NCBI RefSeq assembly: GCF_030247195.1
Contig: NC_080671.1
Span: forward strand, 198,968,125-199,032,124
DNA: 64,000 nt
Direction of reading: 5' to 3'
Source: Topomyia yanbarensis
Lineage: Eukaryota > Arthropoda > Insecta > Diptera > Culicidae
The stretch's first letter is position 1. Each line of letters opens with the position of its first letter. Position numbers and translations under genes: made by a program. Below, piece by piece: positions 44,376 through 55,559 of the stretch. The notes under the pieces were generated by a model. The model had not been told where the DNA came from. It did not search any database and saw only the letters and a list, made by a program, of their open reading frames with translations.

Positions 44376-47300
44376 ATGGCTAATTCATCGAACGAGGTCA
44401 AGGATTTAATCACTGTTCTACAGTGGAATTGCAGAAGTATTATCCCGAAAATCGATTCGTTTAACATCTTACTAAATCATTTGAAATGCGATGCATTTGC
44501 CCTGTGCGAGACATGGCTCACTTCAGAAATAACCCTACACTTTCACGATTTTAATATTATTCGCTTGGATCGAGAAGACTCTTACGGAGGAGTACTTTTG
44601 GGGAACAAAAAGTGCTATTCTTTCAATCGGATCGACTTCCCCTCGACACCAGGCATTGAAGTTGTCGCTTGCCAATCCAGAATTAAAGGCAAAGACCTTT
44701 GCATTGCTTCCACCTACATCCCCCCTAGAGCCTCAGTTAGCCACCGACGGCTTTGCGATATTGCGGAACTCCTCCCCGCACCGAGGCTAGTTTTAGGTGA
44801 CTTCAACTCCCACGGCACGGCATGGGGTTGCCTTCATGACGATAATCGATCTACCCTACTCCATGAGCTTTGCGACAACTTCAATATGACCATTTTAAAT
44901 ACGGGTGAAATGACACGGATTCCTGCCCCTCCAGCGCGTCCGAGCGCCTTAGACCTGTCCCTCTGCTCGACATCGCTGCGGTTAGATTGCATGTGAAAGG
45001 TAGTCTCTGATCCCCACGGCAGCGACCATCTGCCAATCGTAATTAATATTGCTAACGGTTCAGGGCCACCGAATACAATCAATGTTTCGTATGACCTCAC
45101 ACGAAATATTGATTGGAAGAGCTACGCGTCCGCGATATCCGAAAAAGTAGAATCGACACAAGAGCTTCCTCCGGAGGAAGAGTACGGGTTCCTGGCTGGC
45201 TTGATTCTCGATACCGCGATTCAAGCTCAGACTAAACGCGTACCAGACGCGAATTCACGCGGGCGTCCTCCCAATCCATGGTGAGACAAAGAGTGCTCAG
45301 ACGTGTACGCGGAGAAGGCCGCTGCGTATAAGACCTTCCGGGACGACGGGCTGCCAGCTAGCTACCGACATTACGCGATGGCGGAAACGCGCATGAAGAG
45401 TTTGATAAAAGCCAAAAAACGTAGCTACTGGCGCCGGTTCGTCGACGGACTAACGAGAGAAACATCGATGAGCACTCTTTGGAGTACGGCCCGGCGCTTA
45501 CGAAACCGAAACAGTACCAATGAGAGCGTGGAATATTCAAACCGTTGGATATTCGATTTTGCCAAGAAGGTTTGTCCGGATTCCGCCCCGGCACAGAAGA
45601 TCTACCGCGCCGCGTACCCTCACAATAACGCGAACGAAACACCGTTTTCGATGGTGGAGTTCTCACTTGCTCTCTTATCATGTAACAATAAAGCCCCAGG
45701 GCCAGACAGAATCAAATTTAACTTGTTAAAGAATCTGCCAGACTCTGCCAAGAGACGCTTGTTGAATTTATTTAATAAGTTTCTTGAGGGTAATATTGTG
45801 CCTCATGACTGGAGGCAAGTGAAGGTCATCGCCATTCAAAAACCAGGAAAACCAGCCTCCGACCACAACTCGTATCGACCGATTGCAATGCTGTCCTGTA
45901 TCCGAAAGTTGTTCGAGAAAATGATCTTGTTTCGCCTCGATAATTGGGTTGAAGCAAATGGCTTACTGTCAGATACACAATTTGGTTTCCGCAAAGGCAA
46001 AGGGACGAACGATTGTCTTGCGTTGCTCTCAACAGAAATTCAAATGGCTTATGCTAGCAAAGAGCAGATGGCATCAGTTTTCCTAGATATAAAGGGGGCT
46101 TTTGATTCAGTTTCTATCAAAATTCTTTCTGAGAAGCTGCACCAGCATGGTCTTTCACCGACTCTAAACAACTTTTTGCTAAACTTGCTGTCTGAAAAAC
46201 ATATGCATTTTTCGCATGGTGATTTATCGACATCACGAATTAGCTACATGGGTCTTCCCCAGGGCTCATGTCTAAGCCCCCTACTCTATAACTTTTACGT
46301 GAATGACATAGACGAATGTCTTGTCAATTCCTGCACGCTAAGGCAGCTTGCAGATGACGGTGTGGTCTCTATTACAGGTCCCAAAGCCGTCGATCTGCAA
46401 GGACCATTGCAAGATACCTTGGACAATTTGTCTGCTTGGGCCCTCCAGCTAGGTATCGAGTTCTCCACGGAGAAAACTGAGCTAGTCGTATTTTCAAGGA
46501 AACGTGAACCAGCGCAACTACAGCTTCAATTAATGGGTCAAACTATTGCTCAGGTTTCAACTTTCAAATATCTCGGGGTCTGGTTCGACTCTAAAGGAAC
46601 CTGGGGATGTCACATTAGGTATCTGAAACAGAAATGCCAGCAAAGGATCAACTTTCTCCGTACAATAAACGGAACATGGTGGGGTGCCCACCCAGGAGAC
46701 CTGATCAGGCTGTACCAAACAACAATATTGTCGGTGATGGAGTACGGGAGTTTCTGTTTCCGCTCCGCTGCGAACATACATTTCATCAAACTAGAGCGAA
46801 TCCAATATTGTTGTTTGCGTATTGCTTTGGGTTGCATGCACTCGACACATACGATGAGTTTAGAAGTGCTGGCGGGCGTCCTTCCGCTGAAAAATCGATT
46901 TTGGGAACTCTCATATCGATTGCTCATCTGATGCGATATCCTGAACCCGTTAGTAATTGCAAATTTCGAAAGGCTTGTCGAGCTCAATTCTCAAACCCGA
47001 TTTATGTCCTTGTACTTCGATTACATGGCACAAAATATCAATCCTTCTTCATACTATCCCAACCGTGTCAATCTCTTTCATGCTTCTGATTCAACTGTAT
47101 TCTTCGACACATCCATGAAAGACGAGATTCGTGGAATCCCGGATCACATACGTCCGCAAGTGATCCCAAGCATCTTTCATAGTAAATTTCGAGAAGTCGA
47201 CTGCAACAAGATGTTTTACACCGACGGGTCAAGCCTCGACGGCTCCACTGGCTTCGGTATATTCAATCAAAACCTCACCGCCTCATTCAAACTCAATGAT

Positions 47301-48062
47301 CCTGCTTCAGTTTACGTCGCAGAACTTGCTGCTATTCAGTGTACCCTTGGGATCATTGATACTTTGCCCACCGATCATTACTTTATTGTCTCGGATAGCC
47401 TCAGCTCAATCGAGGCTCTCCGTTCAATGAAACCTAGAAAGCACATTCCATATTTTCTGGGGAGAATCTGGGAGCGCCTGCGTGGTTTGTCTGTAAGATC
47501 GTACAAGATTACCTTAGTTTGGGTTCCCTCGCATTGCTCCATTCCAGGTAATGAAGAAGCGGACTCTTTAGCTAAGGCGGGCGCTTTACAAGGTGACATA
47601 TATGAAAGACCAATTAGCTTCAGCGAATTTTTCAGTATAACTCATCAGAGAACCCTCGAAAGTTGGCAAACTTCATGGAGCAATGGTGAACTGGGAAGGT
47701 GGCTACATTCGATAATCCCTAAGGTATCGACGAAACCTTGGTTCAGAGGGATGGATGTGGGTCGGGATTTCATTCGCGTGATGTCTCGGCTCATGTCCAA
47801 TCACTACACGCTGGACGCACATCTCCGGCGTATTGGGCTCGTGGATAGCGGTATCTGCGCTTGTGGCAACGGTTATCACGAAATCGAACATGTTGTCTGG
47901 GCATGCGCCGAGTACTGTTCTGCCAGATCTCAACTATTCGATTCCCTTCGGGCCCGAGGAAGATCACCCAATGTCCCGGTTCGAGATGTACTAGCCAGCC
48001 GCGATATTCTCTACATGTCCCTTATATACACGTTCCTCAAAACCATCAATATCCAAATTTAA
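44376..48062 (+). pseudogene. LINE ORF2: endonuclease, reverse transcriptase, RNase H; three TGA stops
   Basis: One frame runs 1,228 codons from ATG 44376 to TAA 48062, broken only by TGA at 44994, 45282 and 46929 (codons 207, 303, 852). Domains: an APE-type endonuclease (QWNCRS, CETWL, GDFNSH, SDHLPI); a reverse transcriptase (FLDIKGAFDS, GLPQGSCLSPLL, catalytic LADD); RNase H (YTDGSS, AELAAIQ, SDSLSS, NEEAD); and a C-terminal Cys/His cluster (CACGNGYHEIEH). In a live element it nicks the target and copies the RNA by target-primed reverse transcription. Context suggests the first two TGAs were TGG (Trp) and the third CGA (Arg). There are no frameshifts, so decay is light. Confidence 0.9.
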
Positions 48063-48313
48063 ATGCCCCTATCTTTTCTCTTATCATTCCCAGAAGTGGC
48101 CTCTTCCGCCTACCGTACCCCAACGATGGTTTGATACGACTCCAAGACGAGACAAAACATCTGTCGAATGAACCAACAACACGAGATCTACAGTACAACA
48201 TCACACGCGCAGCGCGGTGTGTTTCCGATCCGTATCTGAGCCGTACTACGAAATCGTCTGGAGGAACCCCTGCCGGCTCGAGGAAAACCGCCCGGCGTCC
48301 CAATACTTGATAC

Positions 48314-48700
48314 ATCCGTTCGAATCTGTAATCCTGGTCGTTGATTCCTGATGCCGGAAACTGAAAGTTTATATCCCCCCCCCCCGTTCAGCCTTGTCCA
48401 CCCTCTCTCCCATGTCTCTGATACACATATGTATGACTTCACCCCTTCTCCCCTTGAATATCTTCCCAAAACTTATGTGCCCCCCTATCTTCTAGTGTTA
48501 GTTGATCAATCCGTTCGAATCTGTAATCCTGGCCGTTAATTCCTGATGCCGGAAACTGAAAGTTTATATCTCACCCCCCCCCCCCCTTCAGCCTTGTCCG
48601 CTCTCCCTCCCATGTCTCTGATACACAGATGTATGACTTCACCCCCTTCTCCCCTTGAATATATTCCCAAAACTTAAGTGCTTAGTTTTAGTTGATCAAT
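48314..48700 (+). repeat. Two 195-bp tandem units in the LINE 3' UTR
   Basis: Units start at 48314 and 48509. Both carry ATTCCTGATGCCGGAAACTG, a run of 11-12 C, TCTGATACACA and a closing TTAGTTGATCAAT. They differ at a few bases and small gaps. Confidence 0.85.
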
Positions 48701-48743
48701 ATTTAATCTCGTTAAGAAATGCCCAACAGTACCACTACTTTAA

Positions 48744-49262
48744 CCCATTCATGCCCATGTTGTTTGTGGACAACAATGTTTTTAAACAGCTATAACTTTT
48801 GATTAAGGCAAGATTTGCTCACAAAAACAAGTAAGGCTAATAAATGTGACTATTGGCTTTCATTTGAGTATTAACGTTTACAAGGATCAGCTCTAGAACT
48901 GAAGTTATTGCAGTTAGTCTGATTGAACTCCGATGGAGCAGTGCTGCCAGGGACCGTTTACGTTGACGACGGAAAATGAATTTTTCATATAACTTCGTTA
49001 TGTTGCAATATTAGTGAAAACTGATAAAACTTATCAATTTAGACTATTTTTGGCTACGTTTTCCACGCAGTTGGACTATCGTAAATATTCTAGGAGAATT
49101 GTAGTGAGCATTGGAAGGTAAAAATTGAGCAGCTTCTAGCACTGCAAGGAAAGCACCTACCTTTATGAAAAAAGGTTTTTCGAGTTTCTTGACCCCACCG
49201 TTTTAAAGAAAAAATAGTTTTGAAACCCTACATGCACTAGAAAAAAGTTGGGCATGAAAGGG
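48744..49262. mobile_element. 519-bp piggyBac-like MITE
   Basis: Termini are CCCATTCATGCCCA (left) and, as reverse complement of the right, CCCTTTCATGCCCA: one mismatch in 14. Each is flanked by TTAA (48740-48743, 49263-49266), the piggyBac target, and piggyBac ends also begin CCC. The interior is non-coding. It is inserted in the LINE 3' UTR, so it is younger than the LINE. Confidence 0.85.
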
Positions 49263-49658
49263 TTAAAATAGCCCTAATTAATTCCCCTTAATCTTGAACC
49301 ACTCTTTCTAGTTATTTCTAGTTAATAAGCTTGTAAAATGTTCCGCCTAGTTAATAATTAATTTCTCCTACAATCTCCCTTCTAAAAATCATAAAGTGAA
49401 TTACTATACAAAGAACACACAAAATGACCCGTCTCCCAAATCTTACGAATATTATATTATACCCTCTTTTATATGTATAAGTTAGCTGTAAAGTTTTTTT
49501 TTTTTTAGTTTCATTATATAAAACAAAATAATATTGAAATGTGTAACCCCCTAGTTTTAAGAAATTCAAAATGTAAAACAATGAAAAAATGGCACCTTTA
49601 AGCTAACGCATACGTGCCTTATCAAATAAACAAATTGAAAAAAAATAGTGAAATGTGT

Positions 49659-50212
49659 AAGAAATGTCTCATCTCACTGCTAGGTGGATTAAATCGGTTT
49701 TTTAGTTCAATATTACCGTGGCTGTTTTTTCTTTTTCAAAATTTTAGAACTCGAATAATGATTTATTTTCCTGTATATAGTTGTCATGTGATGTATAATA
49801 ATAAAATGCAATATATGCATTTAAAAGCTTTTAATGAATATAAACAACGCACACATTCTCGTGATTCATGATTGAGAAAGGCACAATTGCACCGCTAGGT
49901 GGATTCAAATAGGTTTTTCATTTGAGGATTTTCCCCATTATTTTATTTTGATTTTATTGCGTTTTGTGAATGTTTTCTGTTTTCCATTTCAACAAATTTA
50001 ATTTTTTTGTTCACTTTTACTTTACATAGATTTATTTTTTATTCAACCCCTTTATTTTTAAGATTATCGCTTATTTTTCTTTATAGTAACATTTTATTAT
50101 TTTTCCTATTTCTTCCAGAATTTTCAATTTTATCCTTTTAAATCCTTTTGATTTAACATGTTTTCTATGATTTTACTTTTGTCTCTTTTTGTTCCTGTTA
50201 TTCATTTTTGCC
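49659..50212. repeat. Downstream flank with two GCTAGGTGGATT repeat ends
   Basis: TGCTAGGTGGATTAAATCGG (49679) and CCGCTAGGTGGATTCAAATA (about 49892) are two copies of one repeat boundary. The second is preceded by TTGAGAAAGGCACAATTGCA. This is probably the end of the GGCCCGGAGGGCC family. T-rich sequence follows. No gene. Confidence 0.45.
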
Positions 50213-51240
50213 TTCCTCATATTTAAAGGTTATGTAACTCCTCTAAACAATGTGAATGCAATCCCGGCCCGGAGGGCCGTTTGTCATATACTGTTCGATT
50301 CAGTTCGTCGAATTCGACAAATGTCTGTGTGTGTGCGTATGTGTATGTGCGTGTGTATGTATTAGACCTCTTCACATTTTGAAAAAAATTTGAAATATAC
50401 ATGGGTCAGCTCAAATTTTTGTTCTAGGTGTGAATTTAAGAACATTTGCCAAAAATGGCTTAATTTGGACATGATTTAGAGGTGTCTCCAATCAAAAATC
50501 GTGTTTTTGCTATGTTTCCATAGGGAGATCACTTATACTCTGATTTAATAGGCCCTACATGCCCACATATCATCAAAGGTTGTTCCTTAGATATATCTCA
50601 ACATGATTTAACAGGTGAACATAGCTCTAATCGCAATAGAAAATTTGTTAGCTGGATTTTTATATAGACAAGAATACCAAAACCAAGAAAAAATACTACT
50701 AATTTTCCTTGGTTTTGTTATTCTTGTCCATATAAAAATCCAGCTAACAAATTTTCTATTGCGATTAGAGTTATGTTCACCTGTTAAATCATGTTGAGAT
50801 ATGTCTAAGGAACAACCTTTGATGATATGTGGGCATGTAGGACCTATTAAATCAGAGTATAAGTGATCTCCCTATGGAAACATAGCAAAAACACTATTTT
50901 TGATTGGAGACACCTCTAAATCATGTCCAAATTAAGCCATTTTTGGCAAAAGTTCTTAAATTCACACCTAGAATAAAAATTTGAGCTGACCCATGTATAT
51001 TTCAAAACTTTTTCAAACTGTGGAGAGGTCTAGTATGTATGTATGTGACCAACAAATGCACATCGGTTACTCGGAGATGGCCGAACCGATTTTCTCAAAC
51101 TTAGGCTTAAATGAAAGATACAATGTTCCCATAGGCTGCCATTGAATTTCATTTAATTCTGGCTTCCGGTTCCGGAGTTACAGTCAGTGTGGCCACACAG
51201 CAAATTCAAGTTTTTGCCTTTCTCATATAGAAACCCGGAT
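50213..51240. repeat. GGCCCGGAGGGCC-family repeat, copy 3, split by a foldback element
   Basis: Starts GCCTTCCTCATATTTAAAGG, then CGGCCCGGAGGGCC and a TGTGTATG tract. The tract is interrupted at 50363 and continues at 51033 (GTATGTATGTATGTGACC). One monomer follows (ACTCGGAGATGGCCGAACCG, GGCTTCCGGTTCCGGAGTTA). Another copy start, GCCTTTCTCATATAGAAACC, lies at about 51217. Confidence 0.7.
50363..51032. mobile_element. 670-bp foldback element with arms of about 330 bp
   Basis: Left arm 50363 to about 50693 and right arm from about 50701 to 51032 are reverse complements with scattered single-base differences and a centre of fewer than 15 bases. Ends read TAGACCTCT and the insertion falls on TA, suggesting a Tc1/mariner-like mechanism. 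It splits the TGTATG tract of the surrounding repeat. No long ORF. Transcription through it would make a long hairpin RNA. Confidence 0.88.
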
Positions 51241-51660
51241 AGAATTTTACAATAGCATTTACCCTACAAACAATCATAAAACAATAAATATTATAGTTAT
51301 TACTGTTTCAACATTGTTCGATGCCAAGTTCTCATAGTAGATTTACAATAAAATTTCATGTAACAATAAATTTCACTGTTCAGCAAAAAACTGATACAGT
51401 GCATTCACTTTAAATTTTACTGTTTTCGAAAAAAAATGTATGGAGAAAAATTTATTTTTTTAATGTTAAGATACATAACCACCCCCCTTTTTCACTGTAA
51501 AAGTCTATTTTACATTGAAATTTACTGTAAAAACGTTAAAGTTTATTGTTTTTGTATTGTAGCATAACACTAAAACTTACTGTAAATTATTGTAAAATTA
51601 CTGTACTGTCACAGTGAAAATCATGGTTTTGTTACTGTACATTTCTATTCTGGAAGGTTA
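51241..51660. repeat. CACTGTAAAA / TTACTGT repeat, copy 1
   Basis: Shares with 61620-61930 the phrases CAATAAATTT, TAACAAT(A/T)AATTTCA, GATACAGT, ATACATAACCA(C/A)CC, CTGTAAAAGTCT, ATAACA(C/T)T, CTGTCACAGTGA and CATGGTTTTGTTACTGT. Non-coding. Confidence 0.65.
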
Positions 51661-52541
51661 TGCAATCACTTTGTACATCGCCAACCTATTTTTTTAACTA
51701 ATAGATGTTTTCTGTATTTTAACAGGGGCGTAGCTATGGATATGCGATGAGGGGTTAGTACAAACCCCCCTCACACAACACCCTTCCCTAAACCCCCTTC
51801 CATTAAGTCCATCCCATCAAAGCAATAAAATTTCCGAGTTCCTCCAGAACAAACTTTCTTAGCGGGTCTGAAATTTCGATTTTGAAATGAACACATTACG
51901 TAGTACGCAATAACCGCATTTAACAAAAACCAGTGAAAAATTGATTCGAAATGATTTGGAGTTTGAAATTACTTTAAAATTACAACTAATTTCAAATATC
52001 TTAACAAGTTGAAAATTTTTGGCAGGGTCCGAACCACCTGAACCCTCCTCCTGGATGCGTTGCTGGTTTCAAGTGTTTCAATGTCACATTGCATCTCAAG
52101 TTAGTGACTGTCGATCCATTGTATGTATGTGCAAATAGTATAGAGTTCTAGGCAAACCATTCCACGCACACCACTTGAGTAGTTTGTTTTCCTCCAACTG
52201 TCATATGTAAAACTGTCAGCCAATTTAATCATTTGAAATAGCTCGCATAAAGTATTGATAATGGTGCTGAAATGCTCTTAGTCGCTGTAAAAGTTATTCC
52301 GAAGACGTACAATGCCGGTTGGTCAAGTTCCATCATGGAAATAATCCGACTGAAAAGTTATTTTCGATTTGTTTTACTCCACCTATAACAGGTGGAGGAA
52401 AACAAATCGTCGAACACACTAAGACAGTTACAGATTGTCAAGTACTCTATTGAATATGTAATAGACATTTCCTTCATTATAATAAACATCACCAATCATG
52501 GAATCGTAATTTGGGCAAATGAGAAAGGCACAATGCACAAC
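51661..52541. other. Unassigned sequence
   Basis: No gene recognised. GAGAAAGGCACAATGCACAA at about 52521 is another GGCCCGGAGGGCC-family-like end, interrupted at once by the MITE starting at 52542. Confidence 0.4.
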
Positions 52542-52865
52542 TAGGGTGATGAGCCCATTTTCGCCATGTTTATATTATCACCCTACCCATTTGAAACCGT
52601 TGGTTAGAGCAGTGTCTGCCATCTTTGTTCAACGCATTGAGTCAAATGGTAGCGTAACAATAGGGGCTTTCGATTCGAGTTTTCGTTGAGCTCAAACAAG
52701 AGAATTTCACTGTTTTCAGAGCTTTTGTGTTATTATATTGGTTCTTAACAACGAAGCAAAGCTGTTGATGTCAATTTTCACGCATTCCTTTGATTGTAGG
52801 CCGAGAAATTAATAAATTAGTGAGGCACCCTGCTTAGTATGGTGAAAATAGGAACTTTACCCTAG
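52542..52865 (+). mobile_element. MITE, copy 2 (TAGGGT termini)
   Basis: Starts TAGGGTGATGAGCCCATTTT and ends AACTTTACCCTA. It is the inverted counterpart of 20723-21021, with shared blocks GTGTCTGCCATCTTTGTT, AACGCATTGAGTCAAATGGT and GAGAATTTCACTGTTTTCAG. Non-coding. Confidence 0.75.
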
Positions 52866-52941
52866 GAGAATTAAAACATGTTTTTAAATCAATTCCGTCC
52901 TATTCTTCGCATCCATTTTTATTTCTATTGGTTTTCCTTGT

Positions 52942-53603
52942 TTATTTGTTGATTTGTTGAGCTGGGGTTTGTGAATACCCTGTCCAATTTACCAACCCGT
53001 TGTGGTTTAGCATACGACCACTGTATACCGGCTTAGGTCGTATCACGTGGAATTTCCTTAGCCGTCTCCGCGCAAGGTTTCCCGTAGTGTAGCGGCTGAT
53101 TACAATAGGAATCTGTCCTGGGTACGTGATTAGTGTTCGTTGAGAATATTCAACACCTTTAGGTGAGGTGCATGTGAAAGTCAAGTAAGAGGGTATAGGT
53201 TTTGTCGGACGCATTCTCACCACGCGAACGCCGTTGCGGAGTCCTGGGAAGAATTTCCTCCAAGTATCTTCCGTAACTTTTGACATGATTTTTTTGATAA
53301 CGGAGAAATTAGCACGTGGTGCCAGGTCATGTATCTGACGACGTGTTTCATGTTGTTCTGGGAAGCGAATGAATCTGTTGGACTAATGTTTTTGAACATA
53401 ATTAATACCGCATGACGCAAATGGTGGAATTGCACCGCATTAACTTTTGCTACGTTGAACTTTATGTTCACCTTCAACATTTGCTCCACTTCCCGAATTG
53501 ATGGTCTTACCGGACATTTCCAGTAGTCAACAGCAACACAGTTTGCCCGCAACGGGACATACTCTTGGTTTGTGTTGTCACTCATTGTTTGTTCACGTTT
53601 CAC
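52942..53603 (-). pseudogene. LINE ORF1-like protein remnant, copy A
   Basis: The minus strand reads C-V-A-V-D-Y-W-K-C-P-V-R-P-S-I-R-E-V-E-Q-M-L (53603 downward), then after a deletion and frameshift near 53290 T-E-D-T-W-R-K-F-F-P-G and a segment R-V-V-R-M-R-P-T-K-P-I-P-S-Y-L. Copy B at 57215-57644 has the same protein with different damage. The pattern (R-E-V-E-Q-x-L-K, F-F-P-G-I-P-N-G-V-R) recalls a nucleic-acid-binding ORF1/Gag-like protein common in mosquito genomes. The exact LINE clade is uncertain. Confidence 0.55.
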
Positions 53604-54237
53604 ACACTAGGTAGAAGGAATCAATTTTTTCCTTTGCAAATAGACCAAGCGGCGCGCGGGTAAATTTGATTACTTGCCCTGCTATAGCAGCGGAACGATT
53701 TCTAGCGTCTGGACTAAGCGAGATGAGAAACCGAACTTCTTGTACTTTTCCCTTTTTATTATTTTGAAACATTTTTAACATTTTCTTGTTTTCATGCTTT
53801 TCATTTTAATTATGTTACTATTTTATATATTTCAAACATTTTGTATTATTGTAATTTTTATGTCTATCTTAGTGGATCGCTTATTTTTTCATTTGTTTGC
53901 TTTATTGTAGTGCTTGTTTCTTTGTTGTATCCATTTTTCTTCCTTTTGCCGTTTTTCCTGTTTTCCATTATCATGATGCTTTATTTTTCATTTTGTTGTT
54001 TGCCCGTTTTTCACTATTTGAACCATTTTGCAATATTTTTTCTAAATTAGTTATGGAATTTGCATTTCGGCTAAATTTCATCAGAATTAGACATTAACTC
54101 AGTTATCGAACTAAGCTTGCGCCGGATTGACGCTAGCTCCACTTATAAAAAAATATTTTATATAAGTTCACCCACGGAAAAAAAAATTAATGAAAAAAAA
54201 TTAATGATTGTTGTTCGACCAAATTTTGATCATAGAC
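53604..54237. other. T-rich unassigned sequence
   Basis: The first 180 bases may be the 5' UTR of the ORF1 remnant, since both copies share a similar region upstream. The remainder is T-rich without a gene. Confidence 0.4.
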
Positions 54238-54400
54238 GACGCCGGTGGTTGAGTGGTAAGCGTGACCGCCACTCAGCCCAGGGGTCAGTGTTTAATTCCA
54301 GCCGAGGTCGTTGAGATTTTCTGAGGTGAAAATTCTGTGTCATGTCTTTCTTCGCAAGGGAAGTGGAGTTGTTGATCCCTGTTCATGTGTTGATTAGAGG
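54238..54400 (+). mobile_element. tRNA-derived SINE
   Basis: The head resembles a tRNA gene: an A-box-like GGTTGAGTGGTAAGCG (from about 54246) and a B-box-like GTGTTTAATTCC about 45 bases later, with GACGCCGG and CCGAGGTCG at the ends. The acceptor does not pair as in a working tRNA. A short unrelated body follows to about 54400. RNA polymerase III boxes plus body are SINE features. Confidence 0.65.
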
Positions 54401-54560
54401 TGGGCGGGATGGACCCGACCCGTACCCGAACATTATTTTTGCAAGCTTTCCTGTACCCGACCCGTACCCGGATTTTATAAACATACAAAACCCAAACCCA
54501 ACCCGTAGCCGGGCCTGTAAAATAAATCCGAACCTGAACCCGACCCGTACCCGACACGTA
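54395..54560. repeat. CCCGACCCGTACCCG short-period repeat
   Basis: The phrases GACCCGACCCGTACCCGAAC, GTACCCGACCCGTACCCGGA, AACCCAAACCCAACCCGTAG and CCCGACCCGTACCCGACACG recur within 165 bases. The block begins with GAGGTGGGCGGG. Such text occurs at ends of some hAT-like MITEs, but no matching opposite end was found. Confidence 0.6.
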
Positions 54561-54690
54561 CGATTTTCAATAAATAAAGCAACAAGCTGATGTGTGCATG
54601 TGAACATGTGGTTGCTTCGACAGGTTCGAAGCTGTTGACCGCTCATTCTTCTGCTGCAAGAGTATGTGTGCGTTGTGCATGTAAGATACT

Positions 54691-54743
54691 AAATAAAATG
54701 CAACAACCGATTCCGACTCAGAATCGGTTGTTGCATTTTATTT
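54691..54743. repeat. Perfect 23-bp-stem hairpin
   Basis: The 23-base arm starting AAATAAAATGCAACAACCGA (54691-54713) pairs perfectly with 54721-54743 across the loop CGACTCA. A related imperfect hairpin (CATCAACCGAT / AATCGGTTG) lies at about 54819-54855. The phrase CCATACTGA(C/A)TCCATTCAGG follows both, so the region is a diverged tandem pair. Confidence 0.85.
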
Positions 54744-54929
54744 GGAATCCATACTGACTCCATTCAGGATTCCGAATCAAATTCCGTATGGTTTGACCGG
54801 GATGAATTCCAGCTGAAATGCATCAACCGATAGAGTCGGAATCGGTTGTTTTCTTTGAGCAAGATTCCATACTGAATCCATTCAGGATTTCGAACCGGTT
54901 CCGGAATGGATTTGACGGATAGTTGGGAT

Positions 54930-55555
54930 ATGTTGGTGTGGCGGCGCTAGTGTTTATCGTATATTAAATTCAAATGTTTAAATGGATGTCTGCTCTCTGT
55001 GGTTGAGTACTTATAGAATGGAGGAAATCTTGTGGAACTCAAACAAAGAACACAATAAATATATAATTTATTGAATATTCCCACTCTTTTATTCATTGAA
55101 CGTCTTGAATCTTTCGTTTATCGTTGCAAGTCCGCATTCTGATGGTCAGAATATTCCTCGGAATCAAGACAACCAATCACAATAATTCCGATGGGGCGTT
55201 ATACTTATGCGGACACACATAAGCAGCCTTACTCGGCAGCAGCTGCTGCTTGTGGACGGTCATTCTAGGGGTTTCCGCAGCCGTTATTTTGTTCGAAGCT
55301 GGTCGCAGAAAACAACGAGATGGCACATTCTTAACAATGACCCTTTGGAAGAATAAACAATTGATTAGATACGCACACGCACAAGAGGCTCGTTTCTTTT
55401 GGCACTAGCAATACTCACTAGCTCATGTTATCCTGCTGGAGTCCAATCCGATATTTGGTAGCAATTTTTCTAACTATATATTTTATTTCCATTTAATAAG
55501 TTCGGTCTAAAAATGGCAAAGTCTTTTTCAACCATTTATGGGTAATTTTTGAAAC
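54930..55555. other. Unassigned; possible LTR fragment
   Basis: The stretch from TGTTGGTGTGGCGGCGCTAG (54930) through AATAAATATATAA (55053) has the look of a copia-type LTR start and polyadenylation signal, but no partner LTR or coding region was found. The remainder is unassigned. Confidence 0.25.
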
Positions 55556-55559
55556 CAAC

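Larger units (their letters stand above)
32882..49645 (+). mobile_element. I/Loner-type LINE, full length, carrying two nested insertions
   Basis: TAGTGAAATGTGT flanks the element at 32869-32881 and 49646-49658, and the right end is a short A-run after CAAATTGA. Between them lie a 5' UTR of about 300 bp, ORF1 (zinc-knuckle protein), ORF2 (endonuclease, reverse transcriptase, RNase H) and a 3' UTR with a 195-bp tandem duplication. An RNase H domain after the reverse transcriptase places it with I-like clades rather than Jockey. Removing the Gypsy element (33740-43613 plus the 4-bp duplication) and the piggyBac-like MITE leaves about 6.36 kb, a normal full length. ORF2 has three nonsense codons, so this copy is dead. 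Confidence 0.88.
48063..49645 (+). other. LINE 3' UTR
   Basis: Contains the 195-bp tandem duplication, the piggyBac-like MITE and then the native 3' end (about 49267-49645), which finishes in ATCAAATAAACAAATTGA and A residues. No coding capacity. Confidence 0.75.

Noticed and set aside
54238..54310. Functional tRNA gene
   Set aside because: A- and B-box-like text is present, but the acceptor and anticodon stems do not pair properly and an unrelated SINE body follows.
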